Assembly: GCA_018136815.1 (NCBI GenBank)
Contig: CM030936.1
Location: forward strand, 1,066,850 to 1,130,849
Direction: 5' to 3'
From: Isochrysis galbana
Lineage: Eukaryota; Haptophyta; Isochrysidales; Isochrysidaceae
DNA length: 64,000 bases
Both the position numbers and the translations under genes were made by a program. Each line of letters starts with the position of its first letter. The stretch's first letter is position 1. Shown one piece after another: positions 21,559-31,100 of this stretch. Under the pieces are notes generated by a model, which saw only the letters and a list, made by a program, of their open reading frames with translations, was not told the origin of the DNA and made no database searches.

Positions 21559-23460
21559 ATGGAGCGCGCGCCGCCGCCCGCTCTCGCTGCCGCCGCCCTC
21601 GCCGCGATGGACGAAGGATCCAGGGACACCCCCCTGTCGCCGAAGCGACCGCGTCAAGACGACCCGCCCGACGAGGTGGGCGCAAGAGCCAGCGGGCCGC
21701 GCCCGAACATCACAGAGAACAGAGCGACCCAAGCCTGCATGCTGGCAACAGCCAGCATGCAGCACACCCACTCCACTTTCCACAGCCCCACCAGCCACTC
21801 CACAGCAGAGGGACGCTCCATCAGGGGAGGCCTCCGGGCCCGGCCCCTACACAGCCGCGAAGCCGCCCTCGTGCTCCGGCACGAGGGGCCGGCCCGGCAC
21901 CATCATGGACAAAGCCCCCATGGGGAATTGTCACAACATTGCGAAACAACAACAGGGAGAGAACAAGACTGGACCCCTGGAAGGGGAGGCAAACACACCG
22001 AAGGAGACGACGAGGGAGAGGCCTCCGCCATCAACACGAGCCGACGAGACAACAACCGCGCCGCGTGCGCACGTGGGCCAAACAGGACAGAGAGCCAAGC
22101 GGCTCAACAAAGACCAACAGACAGACACCACACCCAAACAACATTGGGAGGAGGTGCCAATGAGAGGACCGCATCAAGCCCGCAGGGCCCCGACGAGACA
22201 CGGCTGCTCATAGGACTAACCACCCTCTCCACCTCGGCTACCCAGGTGGCTCTACTCGACGAAGACCTTGAACCTGAAGCTGAAGCCGAAGCTGAGTTCG
22301 AAGCATCCCAAAAAATCACCATCTCCTTTACACCATACGAGAAGGGATACAAGATCAAGGACGAAGAGGCCCTTAGCGCCATCGTCGCGCATCTCAACAA
22401 GCTGGAGGGAGTGGACCTCGAGCCCGACTTCCTATCCAAGAGCGCCTCTGGCCCATGGGAGATCCTCGTCACAGCGGACTGCGCCAACCAATTTCGCGAG
22501 ATGTACAAGGATGTGGCGGACTTCCGCAAAGTAGGCATCCCGTGCCCGATCGGGGTCAAATACCAAACCCTCGACGAGAAGTTCAAAGAGCTCCCCCGTG
22601 CGTCCAACAAAGCGCTGGCCAGCGCCTTCAGAGACGCTGCGGCGCACCTAGTGGTGCGCAACTACAAATTCAAGATGAAAAACTACATCAACATCAGCTC
22701 GCTCGCAAAGGCGGTTGACAGTCAAGGGTTCTACTTCCTCCAAGGCAACCAAGAGCGCACCAAAATCCTCACCAAAGAAGGGGTCCTCGTGACCCAAGGC
22801 AAGAAGGAGGTATACCACCTGTACGTGACCCCGAAACAGGGCTCGTTCGCCTCGTTCGACTTCCCACGTAAGCTCTTACTCAACATCAACGGGGCCCCCT
22901 ACCCCGTTGAATACGCCGTTCGCAACTGCCGCGAGCTCGGAGGCGACATCAAGAACCTCAGCATCCACGCCGGACCCAAGGGCTGCAAAGGCTACGTCAA
23001 AGCGTACGCACAAGCGTTCCATCCCCCCCTTCGCACCTGTGTCTGCGAAGAAGAGAAAGCCGCGCGCCTTGAGCGCGAGGAACGTAAGCGCACGGCCCCG
23101 CCTAAGATGACCATCCAAGAGGCCATGAACCCTAACACCCCGGAACTGTGCAAGCGCTTTCCGAATGGGAAGTGCCCCATGAACATCATGGGCAAAGCAT
23201 GCAACCGCTCGCACGAGTACCCGGGAGCATGGAAAGACGGCAAATGCACGATCGTCTGCGCGTTTCCACGCGCGAGCGCCGGACATAACCAACATATTAT
23301 GTGCGCTGAACAAAATCGCAAGGTTCTCACCTGCGGCGGAGAAAAGCAGAGAAGACCATATAGTCGACAATCTATTCATCTACCCGAAAGGGGACGCCCC
23401 AAAGGCGATATACACACTATATCTATTAGCGTGGAGATATATAATCACAGACTTCTATAG
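21559..23460 (+). CDS. ORF1-like protein of the non-LTR element, CCCH finger
   Basis: 633 residues from the ATG just after the 5' hairpin. Residues 1-250 are disordered, Pro/Ser/His/Arg-rich. Residues ~250-500 form an ordered domain of unknown type (ITISFTPYEKGYKIKDEE, MKNYINISSLAKAVDSQ, SFASFDFPRKLLLNINGAP). Near 545-570 is a zinc-finger-like C-x7-C-x8-C-x3-H (CKRFPNGKC...ACNRSH) with further Cys after it, so nucleic-acid binding is likely. It would coat element RNA, as ORF1/gag proteins do. The last ~25 codons probably run past a deletion junction, since the ORF2 end follows in another frame. Confidence 0.7.
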   Translation: MERAPPPALAAAALAAMDEGSRDTPLSPKRPRQDDPPDEVGARASGPRPNITENRATQACMLATASMQHTHSTFHSPTSHSTAEGRSIRGGLRARPLHSREAALVLRHEGPARHHHGQSPHGELSQHCETTTGREQDWTPGRGGKHTEGDDEGEASAINTSRRDNNRAACARGPNRTESQAAQQRPTDRHHTQTTLGGGANERTASSPQGPDETRLLIGLTTLSTSATQVALLDEDLEPEAEAEAEFEASQKITISFTPYEKGYKIKDEEALSAIVAHLNKLEGVDLEPDFLSKSASGPWEILVTADCANQFREMYKDVADFRKVGIPCPIGVKYQTLDEKFKELPRASNKALASAFRDAAAHLVVRNYKFKMKNYINISSLAKAVDSQGFYFLQGNQERTKILTKEGVLVTQGKKEVYHLYVTPKQGSFASFDFPRKLLLNINGAPYPVEYAVRNCRELGGDIKNLSIHAGPKGCKGYVKAYAQAFHPPLRTCVCEEEKAARLEREERKRTAPPKMTIQEAMNPNTPELCKRFPNGKCPMNIMGKACNRSHEYPGAWKDGKCTIVCAFPRASAGHNQHIMCAEQNRKVLTCGGEKQRRPYSRQSIHLPERGRPKGDIHTISISVEIYNHRLL

Positions 23461-23761
23461 AATTCATTATGATGGCATAAAATTCTCGGAAGAATCGATA
23501 TTGATAAGAACGATAGAGAGATACACCACACTGAACAAAGCACTGATCTTCGCAAACGGAACCGACTCGACAAGAACCGCCCAAGCGGGCATGGGTAGGC
23601 AACCTAAAAAAGGAATAGGCATAAGCGACTTGAGACCCGTTTTTATGTTGAACGACGAGGGTGGGCTCAAACCCAGCGAGGAGCTAGTGGAGCTAGCCAC
23701 CAAGCTAGGGATAGCACACGCCGTCGAGGAGAACAAGGAGCAACGAAACGAAGGCGAATAA
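23340..23761 (+). pseudogene. ORF2 C-terminal remnant
   Basis: Frame 2 stays open from about 23340 to TAA 23759. It contains LYLLAWRYIITDFYRIHYDG, which matches LYVIAWRYIIRDFYRVEYES in the copy at 27300-28170. This marks the C-terminal end of the element's long pol-like protein. Its reverse transcriptase core is absent. Confidence 0.65.
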
Positions 23762-24081
23762 GCCAGGGGCACTGAGGACCCGGGAATCACTAGGGATGGC
23801 AAGAACCTGACGTAAGCCTGACGACCAACGCGAACCCGGGAGGGCACGCAGGACACGAAGACGACAATAGGCCTGCCCAGCCCCCACACTCCGAACCAGG
23901 CCTTAGGTAGGGCACCAGAGCCGGACCCCGGAAACCGAAGACCAAGGAATGAAGGGGGGCAGGGGAAGAGGTGGAGGCGAGGGAATTTAAGGGCGGTGCA
24001 AGTAGAGAGGAGATATCCAGGCAACAGTAGGTGTGTAGCCCAGAATCTTCAGATGTTTTTTTTTCGTCAACAAAGAAGAAC

Positions 24082-24250
24082 GGCCCTTAGCAGCTCGCGC
24101 CGTGAGCGGTCCTCGAGAAATAAATGAATGCGACTCGAGTAGCCTGCGGCCAGCTGGGATACTCTCCTTGACCTTGAGCCACTCCCTTCTGATCGGAGTC
24201 GTCGCCTCCCTCCTGTCGCCAGCCGCCCCTCACCCGTTTGCTAACGGGGC
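24082..24250. repeat. Right arm of the large inverted repeat, outer part
   Basis: Reverse complement of about 17715-17890. The outer end is a shorter palindrome, CCCGTT-TGCT-AACGGG, in place of the 9-bp-stem palindrome of the left arm. Confidence 0.75.
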
Positions 24251-24259
24251 CCCCTTCTC

Positions 24260-24543
24260 ACTGCACTCTATCACACCACAGACACCACACACCACCGAAG
24301 TAGCAAAACCGGGCGAGGAGAAACTCTATCACACCCCGCCAAATGGGAAAGCGGGCTGAAAGGCCCGAAACATTTGGAGTACCCGCTAGCGGACGAATAC
24401 ACACTCAACGAGAAGACACAACTAGACCAAATCAACATGTCCGACATAACGCGAGAACTTATAAACAACGGCCCCTGCGCCAAGCCCCAGCGAGCTTGCG
24501 AAGCGTGGGCCCTGTTGACAGCGGTTGCGCAAAAGCACAAATT
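24260..24543 (+). pseudogene. Mobile-element ORF remnant (KWxxGxKG...PLxDEY type)
   Basis: One plus frame reads HPAKWESGLKGPKHLEYPL then ADEY and ends with a stop near 24543. The same spacing (VKWGEGFKGNAAL, then IEFPLPDEY) occurs at 43810-43916. Similarity of two otherwise unrelated loci points to a transposon protein C-terminus. The family is unknown. Confidence 0.45.
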
Positions 24544-25449
24544 TTGATGACTGTTGCATCGCGAAGAGCGATGGGTACTACATTGGGCCATGGCTCTCTA
24601 CTACATTGGGCCATGACTCTCTCTGAGGCGGAGCGGTCGAGGTGAAGGCTAGCGCAAGTCTCTCGTCGACACAAGGCTATCGCGCTGATTCGTGCGCTAA
24701 GAGCATGGCTTCTTCGATGAGGTGGCCAATTGCAATGCATAGTAGATACGCGCGCAAACAGACACTACAGTGTGCGATGGGGGATATTCCCTCATATCCT
24801 ATCACAACCGAAGCACAAAGTGAATCACAACGAAATGGCTGCCCAGTTCTTGCTATAAAGACCATTCGCAGCGATGCTTTTCCAGTGGCGTCCTTCATGA
24901 GGGCCTTTTGGCAAGTGGTTTGTCGTTTGCATCCTGAATTTGTTGCGCACCGAGCTACACGAGCGGAGCGCGTGGTGCACGTACTTATGTACGTACTTAT
25001 TGGGTGAAACAGTCGACACTTAGACACTGAGGCCTGGGGTCAAGCGTCGAACTCCGGGCAAAGCTCCGAACTGCCGATTTGTTCCAGCCTTAGAGGCGCC
25101 ACTCACCCCCAATTGCCGCTGGCGTGCTGTGGCGATTGCTTGCGGAGCCCTCGCCCAATGACACGGCTGCCGGCCATTCATGGGTGTCCGCCTGAGTAGC
25201 TTCCTCGTAACCTGTGGCTCGCGTGCACCTAATTGCCGTACTGGAAGCTGTAGGGTGGCAAAAACCCACAAACACGCCAAGCGAAGCCAAATGTGGGGAG
25301 CTACTGATGATCGATCAGAGTCCGCGCTGAGGAATTCCACTTGTAGTCGCACATTATGGAACGGCCATGGGCCCTTCAAAAATTTACAAAACACGAGGCC
25401 TCGAATGGCTTTCGACTTACAGGGCTCATGGGTGAGCAAAACCAGCCCA
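24544..25449. other. Intergenic, no supported gene
   Basis: Contains a small direct repeat TACTACATTGGGCCATG (about 24576 and 24599). A 169-codon minus frame (25020-25529) overlaps the end of the next gene and has no recognisable motif. Confidence 0.35.
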
Positions 25450-26010
25450 TCAATTAAGGCTCTGACCTCCATTCCTCCCCCAGTCGGCAGGAAACACAAG
25501 CGGCTCTCCGGAAAGGCCGAGCCAATCATCGTAGCCTGCCCACTCCCTTCGATAAAAGAGATGAGGCCGCGAAGGCACGCGCAGTCGCATCAGCAATTCG
25601 TGCTGCTCGCGCGAGAAGGCCCACCACATTTCTTGCGTCAATGGGCGGACATCATCCGGTAGATCGGCAATCACCTCCTTGGCCTCGCTGAATGAGAGAG
25701 GTACTCCCAAATAGTCTTCCCAACCCTGCCATTCCCGAAATTGCACGTCAGGATGAAGCGGCATGTGCCAAAGCGGCCCGCCAATCTTGCGACCGCCTGC
25801 ATACCACCAACGGCGGAACTCGGAATCTGAGCGGAATCCTTGCCGTTGGACTACCCGCCGTGCATCCTCAAACGGCAGGAGGCGGCGTGAGGAGCGGCGA
25901 GTACCGCTTAAAGTCATGAGCGGCGCAGCGTGTCTCAACGGCCTTAAATGTTGCAGTACAGCCTCAGCGGAGGTGGCGAACACGACCAGAGCAAGGACTG
26001 AGAGTGGCAT
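25450..26010 (-). CDS. Predicted secreted protein with Trp-rich repeat, unknown function
   Basis: I chose ATG 26010 because it opens a clear signal peptide, MPLSVLALVVFATSAEA, with a likely cut after AEA; an upstream in-frame start at 26316 only adds low-complexity sequence. The mature part has two copies of an algal-type motif, an LPFEDARRVV/LSFSEAKEVI helix followed by REWQGWEDYLG and REWAGYDDWLG. Repeats of this kind (W-x-G-W-x-D-x-LG) are common in multicopy algal proteins, but I know no assigned function. The C-terminus after GEPLVFPAD may continue in another exon. Confidence 0.55.
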   Translation of the reverse strand: MPLSVLALVVFATSAEAVLQHLRPLRHAAPLMTLSGTRRSSRRLLPFEDARRVVQRQGFRSDSEFRRWWYAGGRKIGGPLWHMPLHPDVQFREWQGWEDYLGVPLSFSEAKEVIADLPDDVRPLTQEMWWAFSREQHELLMRLRVPSRPHLFYRREWAGYDDWLGLSGEPLVFPADWGRNGGQSLN

Positions 26011-26677
26011 CCGAATGGTCTGCCGTGTTGCGCAGCCTCTGTGCATGGGTGGCTGGCTGGTTCGAGGTCTCATTCGCGCTCCACCTGTCTGTCTTCTGGT
26101 CTCCGACTCGTTCCAGGGCACTCGCACTGCGCCTGCCCTCTCGCGCTCCTTCTTCTCCCCCCTTTCCTCTCCCTCGTTGCCAAGCGGATCGTTGCGTGTG
26201 GAAAGGCCGGAGCGGGGAGAGGAGAGAGAAAGAGGGCAGGGGTGGGAAGGGGGAGGGGGACAAGAAGTGGAGTTGGCGCGCACGGTATTGTTTTGTAGTA
26301 ATGTAGTAATAGGCATTAAGCATAAACCCTAGTACGTGCTTATCACTGGAATTTATGGCATCGGGAGTCGGCTTAGACGGGCCAGAGGCTGACATATTTG
26401 CTGCTGGGCCCCATGCACACAGGCAGGATAGAACGCCCTATGCACCATATGAGCTATGCACGAGGTTATCAGAGGATTTCAGAGTGACAAAGTTGGCGAA
26501 ATCACGAAATTGGTCAAAACGTGCAGAAAACCCTCAACTATTCGGTAACGCACCGGTGACAACAAAAGAAGCACGGGATGTGGTAGTAAGCGCCACCCCC
26601 GTCGCGACAGGAAAGGCACTTGAATTGGGGGCGTGTGGGCTTCTCTATGGCGCACTGGGAATACCTACAGACACCTT

Positions 26678-27013
26678 TCAGACTGGACACGCGCACTGCC
26701 TTCTTTGGAGGACCACGCGACCACGCGTACCGCCTTGCCGGTTGAGCTCCTTCAGCTCGAGGGCAACTTTGCCCATGTCCACTAATTCGTGCTCGGCGCG
26801 CCGCTGAACGTGTTTGGAGGCGGGGCTCAGATAGTCGTCAGAGTTTATCATCCCTGCCCCTGCCTTCATGATGCACAATCCAGCCGGCTTCCGCTTGCGT
26901 AGGGGAGGCGTGGCGTCGAGAATGCGCGACGCCCACTGCAAGCAGAACTCCACCTGTGTGTGCACGGGATGCATGGTCATGGAGCACTGTGTGCAGGCCT
27001 GGAGTTCGGGCAT
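26678..27013 (-). CDS. Possible gene fragment, unknown
   Basis: A 111-codon minus frame of natural composition (TQVEFCLQWASRILDA, LVDMGKVALELKELNRQ). I recognise no family and see neither a convincing start nor a partner exon. It may be a remnant of a gene or mobile element. Confidence 0.25.
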   Translation of the reverse strand: MPELQACTQCSMTMHPVHTQVEFCLQWASRILDATPPLRKRKPAGLCIMKAGAGMINSDDYLSPASKHVQRRAEHELVDMGKVALELKELNRQGGTRGRVVLQRRQCACPV

Positions 27014-27052
27014 GTGCGGCGTGCAGCGTACGTGGCGACTTGCTTACAGACA

Positions 27053-27283
27053 GCGCAGCGGAGGCTGATGAAAGCGCTTGCAAACGCCATCTCCGAGGGG
27101 GGCTTGATCAAGGTTGAACATCTCTACTTGCACGGGAACAACATCAGCGATGAGGGTATCGAAGTATTTTCCAAGAGCATGGGGGCATTAAATAACCTTG
27201 AAGATCTCACCATCTACAAGAACCAAATTGGGGAAGAGGGGATGAAGGCACTCGCTCTGACCCTGTCCACGGGGGGGCACTGA
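27053..27283 (+). pseudogene. Leucine-rich-repeat (RNase-inhibitor type) fragment
   Basis: After a TTACAG acceptor-like site the frame reads LMKALANAISEGGLIKVEHL, LYLHGNNISDEGIEVFSKSM and LTIYKNQIGEEGMKALA: two to three RI-type repeats with the usual ~28-residue period, then a stop at 27281. Algal genomes carry many such RNI-like genes. No 5' part is found and the 3' side meets a mobile remnant, so it is probably a fragment. Confidence 0.6.
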
Positions 27284-27299
27284 GATCCACTTTCGTACG

Positions 27300-28170
27300 T
27301 AGCCACGCTCCTTCCCTTCTCACTCCCCACTACCCGCCTTGCGGCACCTCCCCTTGTGCTCTACTTAGGGGCTCAGGTTGTTGGGGGGACTTGGGTTGGA
27401 CCGGGTGCACTTGTCCCTTGTCCCCAGCGAGTGTTCTCGCCTTTCTCCTGTGTCACTGGGTGGCCTGTTTATTTTTCGTGTCGTTCGGGCGTTGTGTCGT
27501 CTTTGAAGCTCTTTATTATTGCGCGGTGTTTTAGCGCCTTCAAGTTGGGCTCGGGGCGGGTTGTAGGTGAGTCTTAGGCCAGCCGCTCGGCTAGGCGGCT
27601 AGGCCAAGCGCTTCCGCCACTTGGCTTAGGGTATCGCTCATTCTCAATCTACCCTTTCGGTCCTCCGTGAATATTGGTGTACTAAGTTCTCGCGGGGTTT
27701 TGATTTTGGGTTTTCTTCCCTGGGCGGCCTTGCCGGTTCTCGCCGAGTTGTAGAGGCTCGGCGAAGCGCGGCGCGCGGCCTCTCACCAGGGTAGAGAATC
27801 TTATGAGCGTGGCTTCTAATGCTGGTATGTGTATGTAGTGAAATTCGTATGACTCGTATTCTACTCTGTAGAAGTCTCTGATGATGTATCTCCATGCTAT
27901 TACGTATAGATAGGGATTTTAGACTCGTCGGGGGTAGCCGCGCTAGGATATGCGAAGAGTTTGTCCTTGGCTTTTTGCGTGCGCGACCTTTTGGGGCAGG
28001 GCGTGTAGTTGGTTATGGCGTCTATTGTTTCACTTATTTCCTTCGTCGCTGGGCACCACGCTAGGTGGCACGAGTCTTCGCGGTGGCACCGGCATAATCT
28101 GCACTTGCTCGTCTGGCTGTCCGCAAATCTATTTCTGGTTCCGATTCTCCTGTGAGTTATGTGTGCGGTG
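27300..28170 (-). mobile_element. Non-LTR element, 3' part (ORF2 end and 3' UTR)
   Basis: The minus strand reads a Cys/His cluster (CRLCRCHREDSCHLAWC), then a frameshift at about 27905, then LYVIAWRYIIRDFYRVEYES, which matches the ORF2 end at 23400-23450. Downstream Lys/Gln-rich sequence and a pyrimidine-poor 3' UTR reach to about 27300. The Cys/His cluster resembles the C-terminal zinc motif of non-LTR reverse-transcriptase proteins. Its 5' side joins a family B 5' end (28171-28261). Confidence 0.65.
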
Positions 28171-28261
28171 ATTCCTCCCCCATAGCAGTTAGTGGAGGGG
28201 TACGGAGGCAGAGGGGGGGGGCTCATGCCCCCCCATGGGTGAGCCAAGTATAAGATTGGTT
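28171..28261 (-). repeat. Family B 5' end fused to the ORF2 remnant
   Basis: On the minus strand 28261 begins with a diverged family B start (AACCAATCTTATACTTGG), CTCACCCATGG, then the second hairpin (GGGGGGC-ATGA-GCCCCCC, with a loop different from other copies). After ~90 bp the sequence turns into the ORF2 fragment without a B body. Confidence 0.65.
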
Positions 28262-28645
28262 GCCCCCAATCAATCAAGTAAATGCCCGAGGTGGAGGTGG
28301 CGAAAGAGGCAGAAATTTACTACTACTGCTGCTGCTGTTGTGCTGCTGCTACTACTACTGCTGTACACACACTCGAAGCTAGCAACGAGGGTGTCAGCAT
28401 CATGCTCAGCAGCTTGGCACAGCACCAACAAGGAAGTCGACGCCAAGAGCGACCACATCAACGTAGCAGTAAGAGCCAGCGAGGGCGGGCATGGCGGATG
28501 GTGACAGCTCAACCGCGGCAGAGCCAACACGCCGGACAACATTTGTGAGTTGTGGGAAATGACCTCGATGAGTTTCTAATCCTTCGAGATGCCGAGAATC
28601 TATCCGCGGTAAGAGGCATCGCTGGCATTAGACATAAACGTCGTA
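28262..28645. other. Unassigned, trinucleotide repeats
   Basis: Has a TAC/TGC/TGT triplet tract at 28318-28360. No supported gene. Confidence 0.4.
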
Positions 28646-30058
28646 TCACGTCGACACCGACCAACCCTGCGGCACATTTGGTCCGGTCTGATCACCCCTG
28701 CTGCTCTCGGCGTGTGCCTTAAGGATCGCAGCGGTCACCCGGGTGCACAATCGTGCGCATGCGATGGCCTTGCCGTTGGGGGGAGGCTCGACGGCAGCGC
28801 CTAGTTCGCGCAACCAAAGTAAACAAACCTGCACGTCGCCCCCAAACCCGAGAAGGATAGAGGCGCGGGACAGTGGCAACGTTGGAATGAAGGCCGAGCA
28901 AACGGTGCGCAGTGCACGCAGCCGTAATTTTGGCAGCAACGGCTGGATTAGGCGGGCGCCGAGGTGGTGCACGCCCGAGCTACACTCTTGAAAGAATTGC
29001 CCCAGTTCGCCCCGTTGAAGGTGCACAGCCATGTGCAACGCCTGGGCGACGGGTGGCTCACGGAAACTGTCCGATCTCATCTCGTAGGCGATGGAGCGCA
29101 GTTCTTGCGCAGTGGCGTGTGTGCGCACAGCCATGCAGTGCAGGAGTCGGTATGCCAGAAATTCGGCAGTATTTGCCGAAAGGCCGGCAGCGTGCAGCGG
29201 GATGAGCTGAGCCTGGCACTGAGCGAATTCGTCAAGGTCCGACGTCAGCAAAGCGAGCCGTGCGTGATATTCGTAAACAGCGACGGCAAAGCGTGCTCGA
29301 GGACCCGCGCCTGCCAAGTGTTGCACTGTCAGATCTTGCCGGATTGATTTGAGCTGTTCGCAGGCGTACGAGTAATCATGCTGCTCGTCCCACCTGCTTT
29401 GGACCAAGCGAAAGGCGTCCGCAAGGACAGGGAGAGGCCGAACTTCCTCGGCCCGTGGAAGGGCAGTCAACCGCAAGTAATTCTTCTCGAGCGCCATCGA
29501 CTGCCCACTCAACCCTGGACCTAGCACTGTAGGAGCCGGCGCGGGGACCTTCAAGCAGTGTTCGGCATCTGGAATGGAGAAGCGGAGCTCGCGCAGCGCG
29601 CGTGCGCGCAGCTCATTATCGGTCACGCTCATTGGTATGATCGATGGAGCTCTGGGAATACGTTGCAATGACCACGTGCGCACCCCGCCCACCTCGGCGG
29701 AGGGCGGTGCCAATGTCAAGCTGGTTGGGAGCTTCCGTTCGGCGGCTTTGGGGAGCGCCAGTGCGGTTGCCACATCGGCGCCCGTGTCATCACTGCTGCT
29801 GTCGCTGCTGCTGCCGGACTCTGATGCTCGCCTCGCCCGCTTCACTGCGCGCTTTGGCTCCTTCAACTGCTTGTGTTCCTTCCTCTCCTTCTCCCTCTTC
29901 TCCCTCTTCTCCCTCTTCTCCCTCTTCTCCTTCTTCTCCTTCTTCGCCCTCTTCTCCCTCTTCGCCCTCTTCTTCTCCTCTTCCGTTATCTTCTCCCTCT
30001 TTCCCTTCCTCTTCTCCTCTTCCGACCTATTCTTCTCCGTCGTCTCCTTTATCTCCAT
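28646..30058 (-). CDS. THP3/LENG8-like SAC3-GANP domain protein
   Basis: 470 residues, intronless, from ATG 30058. Residues 1-75 are almost only Lys/Arg/Glu (helical, nuclear-signal-like), followed by an acidic Ser tract. The SAC3/GANP domain covers ~185-460 with the family hallmarks EKNYLRLTALPRAEEVRPLP, DYSYACEQLKSIRQDLTVQ, VYEYHARLALLTSDLDEF and QCQAQLIPLH. In yeast Thp3 works with Csn12 in transcription elongation and mRNA processing, and LENG8 is the animal counterpart. The protein is shorter than LENG8, with less N-terminal sequence. Repeat E (30410-30510) lies ~350 bp upstream of the start. Confidence 0.88.
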   Translation of the reverse strand: MEIKETTEKNRSEEEKRKGKREKITEEEKKRAKREKRAKKEKKEKREKREKREKREKERKEHKQLKEPKRAVKRARRASESGSSSDSSSDDTGADVATALALPKAAERKLPTSLTLAPPSAEVGGVRTWSLQRIPRAPSIIPMSVTDNELRARALRELRFSIPDAEHCLKVPAPAPTVLGPGLSGQSMALEKNYLRLTALPRAEEVRPLPVLADAFRLVQSRWDEQHDYSYACEQLKSIRQDLTVQHLAGAGPRARFAVAVYEYHARLALLTSDLDEFAQCQAQLIPLHAAGLSANTAEFLAYRLLHCMAVRTHATAQELRSIAYEMRSDSFREPPVAQALHMAVHLQRGELGQFFQECSSGVHHLGARLIQPLLPKLRLRALRTVCSAFIPTLPLSRASILLGFGGDVQVCLLWLRELGAAVEPPPNGKAIACARLCTRVTAAILKAHAESSRGDQTGPNVPQGWSVST

Positions 30059-30409
30059 CGCTTCCTTTTGGTCAGAATTTAAAGGTCACGTGAGGCACAT
30101 CCGCAGTCGTCTAATCAGCACAACAGCATCAGCGGGCCTCGGCCGTAGGTGGGTGGGTGGGCGTGGAGTGGGGGTGGGGGCGGCAGTGGGTGGAGCTCTG
30201 CGCGTGCGGTCGCCCACAGGTTTCGAGGGGCACCGGGCGAGACCGGAGAGAGTGAGGGCGCGCCGATCGACGGACGGCCCACAGCACGGCCGCCTGGAGC
30301 CTGGAGTAGCAACACCGCAAAAATCTATTAGTAAAAGGTGCCTGTTTAGCCCATCTTGGGCCCGGTAGCTGTGAATAGAGAATAGAGCAATGTAGATCAG
30401 AGTCAGAGA

Positions 30410-30510
30410 AACCATTGAAGGCTAGCCAGCGCGACAAGACAATGACGGTGCGACGATGACGATGACGTCACCCCTCGGGAATAGTGACCCCTACAAAACA
30501 ACTCAGGTTA
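30410..30510. repeat. Short repeat E, upstream of the THP3-like gene
   Basis: Similar to 6185-6280. It includes TGACGTCA, a CRE-like palindrome, which is absent from the other copy. Relative to its neighbouring gene it is in the opposite orientation to the copy near the TMEM65-like gene. Confidence 0.5.
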
Positions 30511-30861
30511 AACACTCCCTCACAGCGACATAGACATAGCTGAACAAGCTGCAAGCTGCAAGTTGCTTAGACTAAGACTAAGACTAGACTTAGACTTAGC
30601 CCGGTGACTCACTCATTTTTAACCACTATTTCCCACCTCCCCTGGGTGTCCAAGGATTCCGCAGGGTCCCCCCCACCTGCCCCGCCAGCCGCCAGCCGCA
30701 TCCCCCCTCCGAACAACCCCCTCCCGCCCCACGAAAGGCAATGGCGTCAGTGAGTGACCCCGTGAGCCACCCCCCTCTCGTGCCGCGCGCGCGCGCGCGC
30801 GACGCTCTATTTTGGGAGATTGAGGCGGGCGCTCACGGGAGGGAATCAGAGCGGTGAATGT
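30511..30861. other. Intergenic, low complexity
   Basis: Contains alternating CG (about 30785-30801) and a repeated GACTAAGACT motif near 30570-30600. No gene. Confidence 0.4.
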
Positions 30862-31100
30862 AAAAAAAAACATCTGAAGATTCAGGGCTACTACACCTAC
30901 TATCGTCCGGTTTCTTTCTCCTACTATCCGACAACGCCCCTGTTCCTTCTTCTCCACCCCCTAACCTTCCCCCCTTCGTTCCTTTGTCTTCGGTTTCCGG
31001 GGTGCGGCCCAGGTGCACTACCTTGGGCCCGGTTCGGGAGTTGGGTTCCGGGCGGGCCTTTTGAGTATTGCGTCTTGGCCTCTCTTTTTCTGGCAGGCAG
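30862..31100 (-). mobile_element. Non-LTR element 3' end, cut by gap
   Basis: A9 followed by CATCTGAAGATTC is the reverse complement of the 3' end of the element at 24040-24064. Further matches include the GGTTTCCGGGGT-CGGCC stretch of the 3' UTR. It runs into the N gap at 31101. Confidence 0.8.

Larger units (their letters stand above)
21535..24064 (+). mobile_element. Non-LTR retrotransposon, internally deleted copy
   Basis: Flanked by a perfect 17-bp duplication, CGTCAACAAAGAAGAAC (21518-21534 and 24065-24081). It starts AACTATCG with an 8-bp hairpin (CTATCGTT-AA-AACGATAG), then GGTCATGG. It contains ORF1, a short end of ORF2 and a ~300-bp 3' UTR ending CAGAATCTTCAGATG plus nine T. The central part (endonuclease and reverse transcriptase) is missing. 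Related 3' ends occur at 30862 (minus) and 44553 (plus), and related 5' ends at 2982, 33525 and 43023. An empty site can be inferred from the left arm of the inverted repeat. Confidence 0.88.

Noticed and set aside
21535..21570. HDV-like or hammerhead ribozyme at the element 5' end
   Set aside because: I see only one short hairpin; the nested pseudoknot strands and catalytic core bases of those ribozymes are not apparent.
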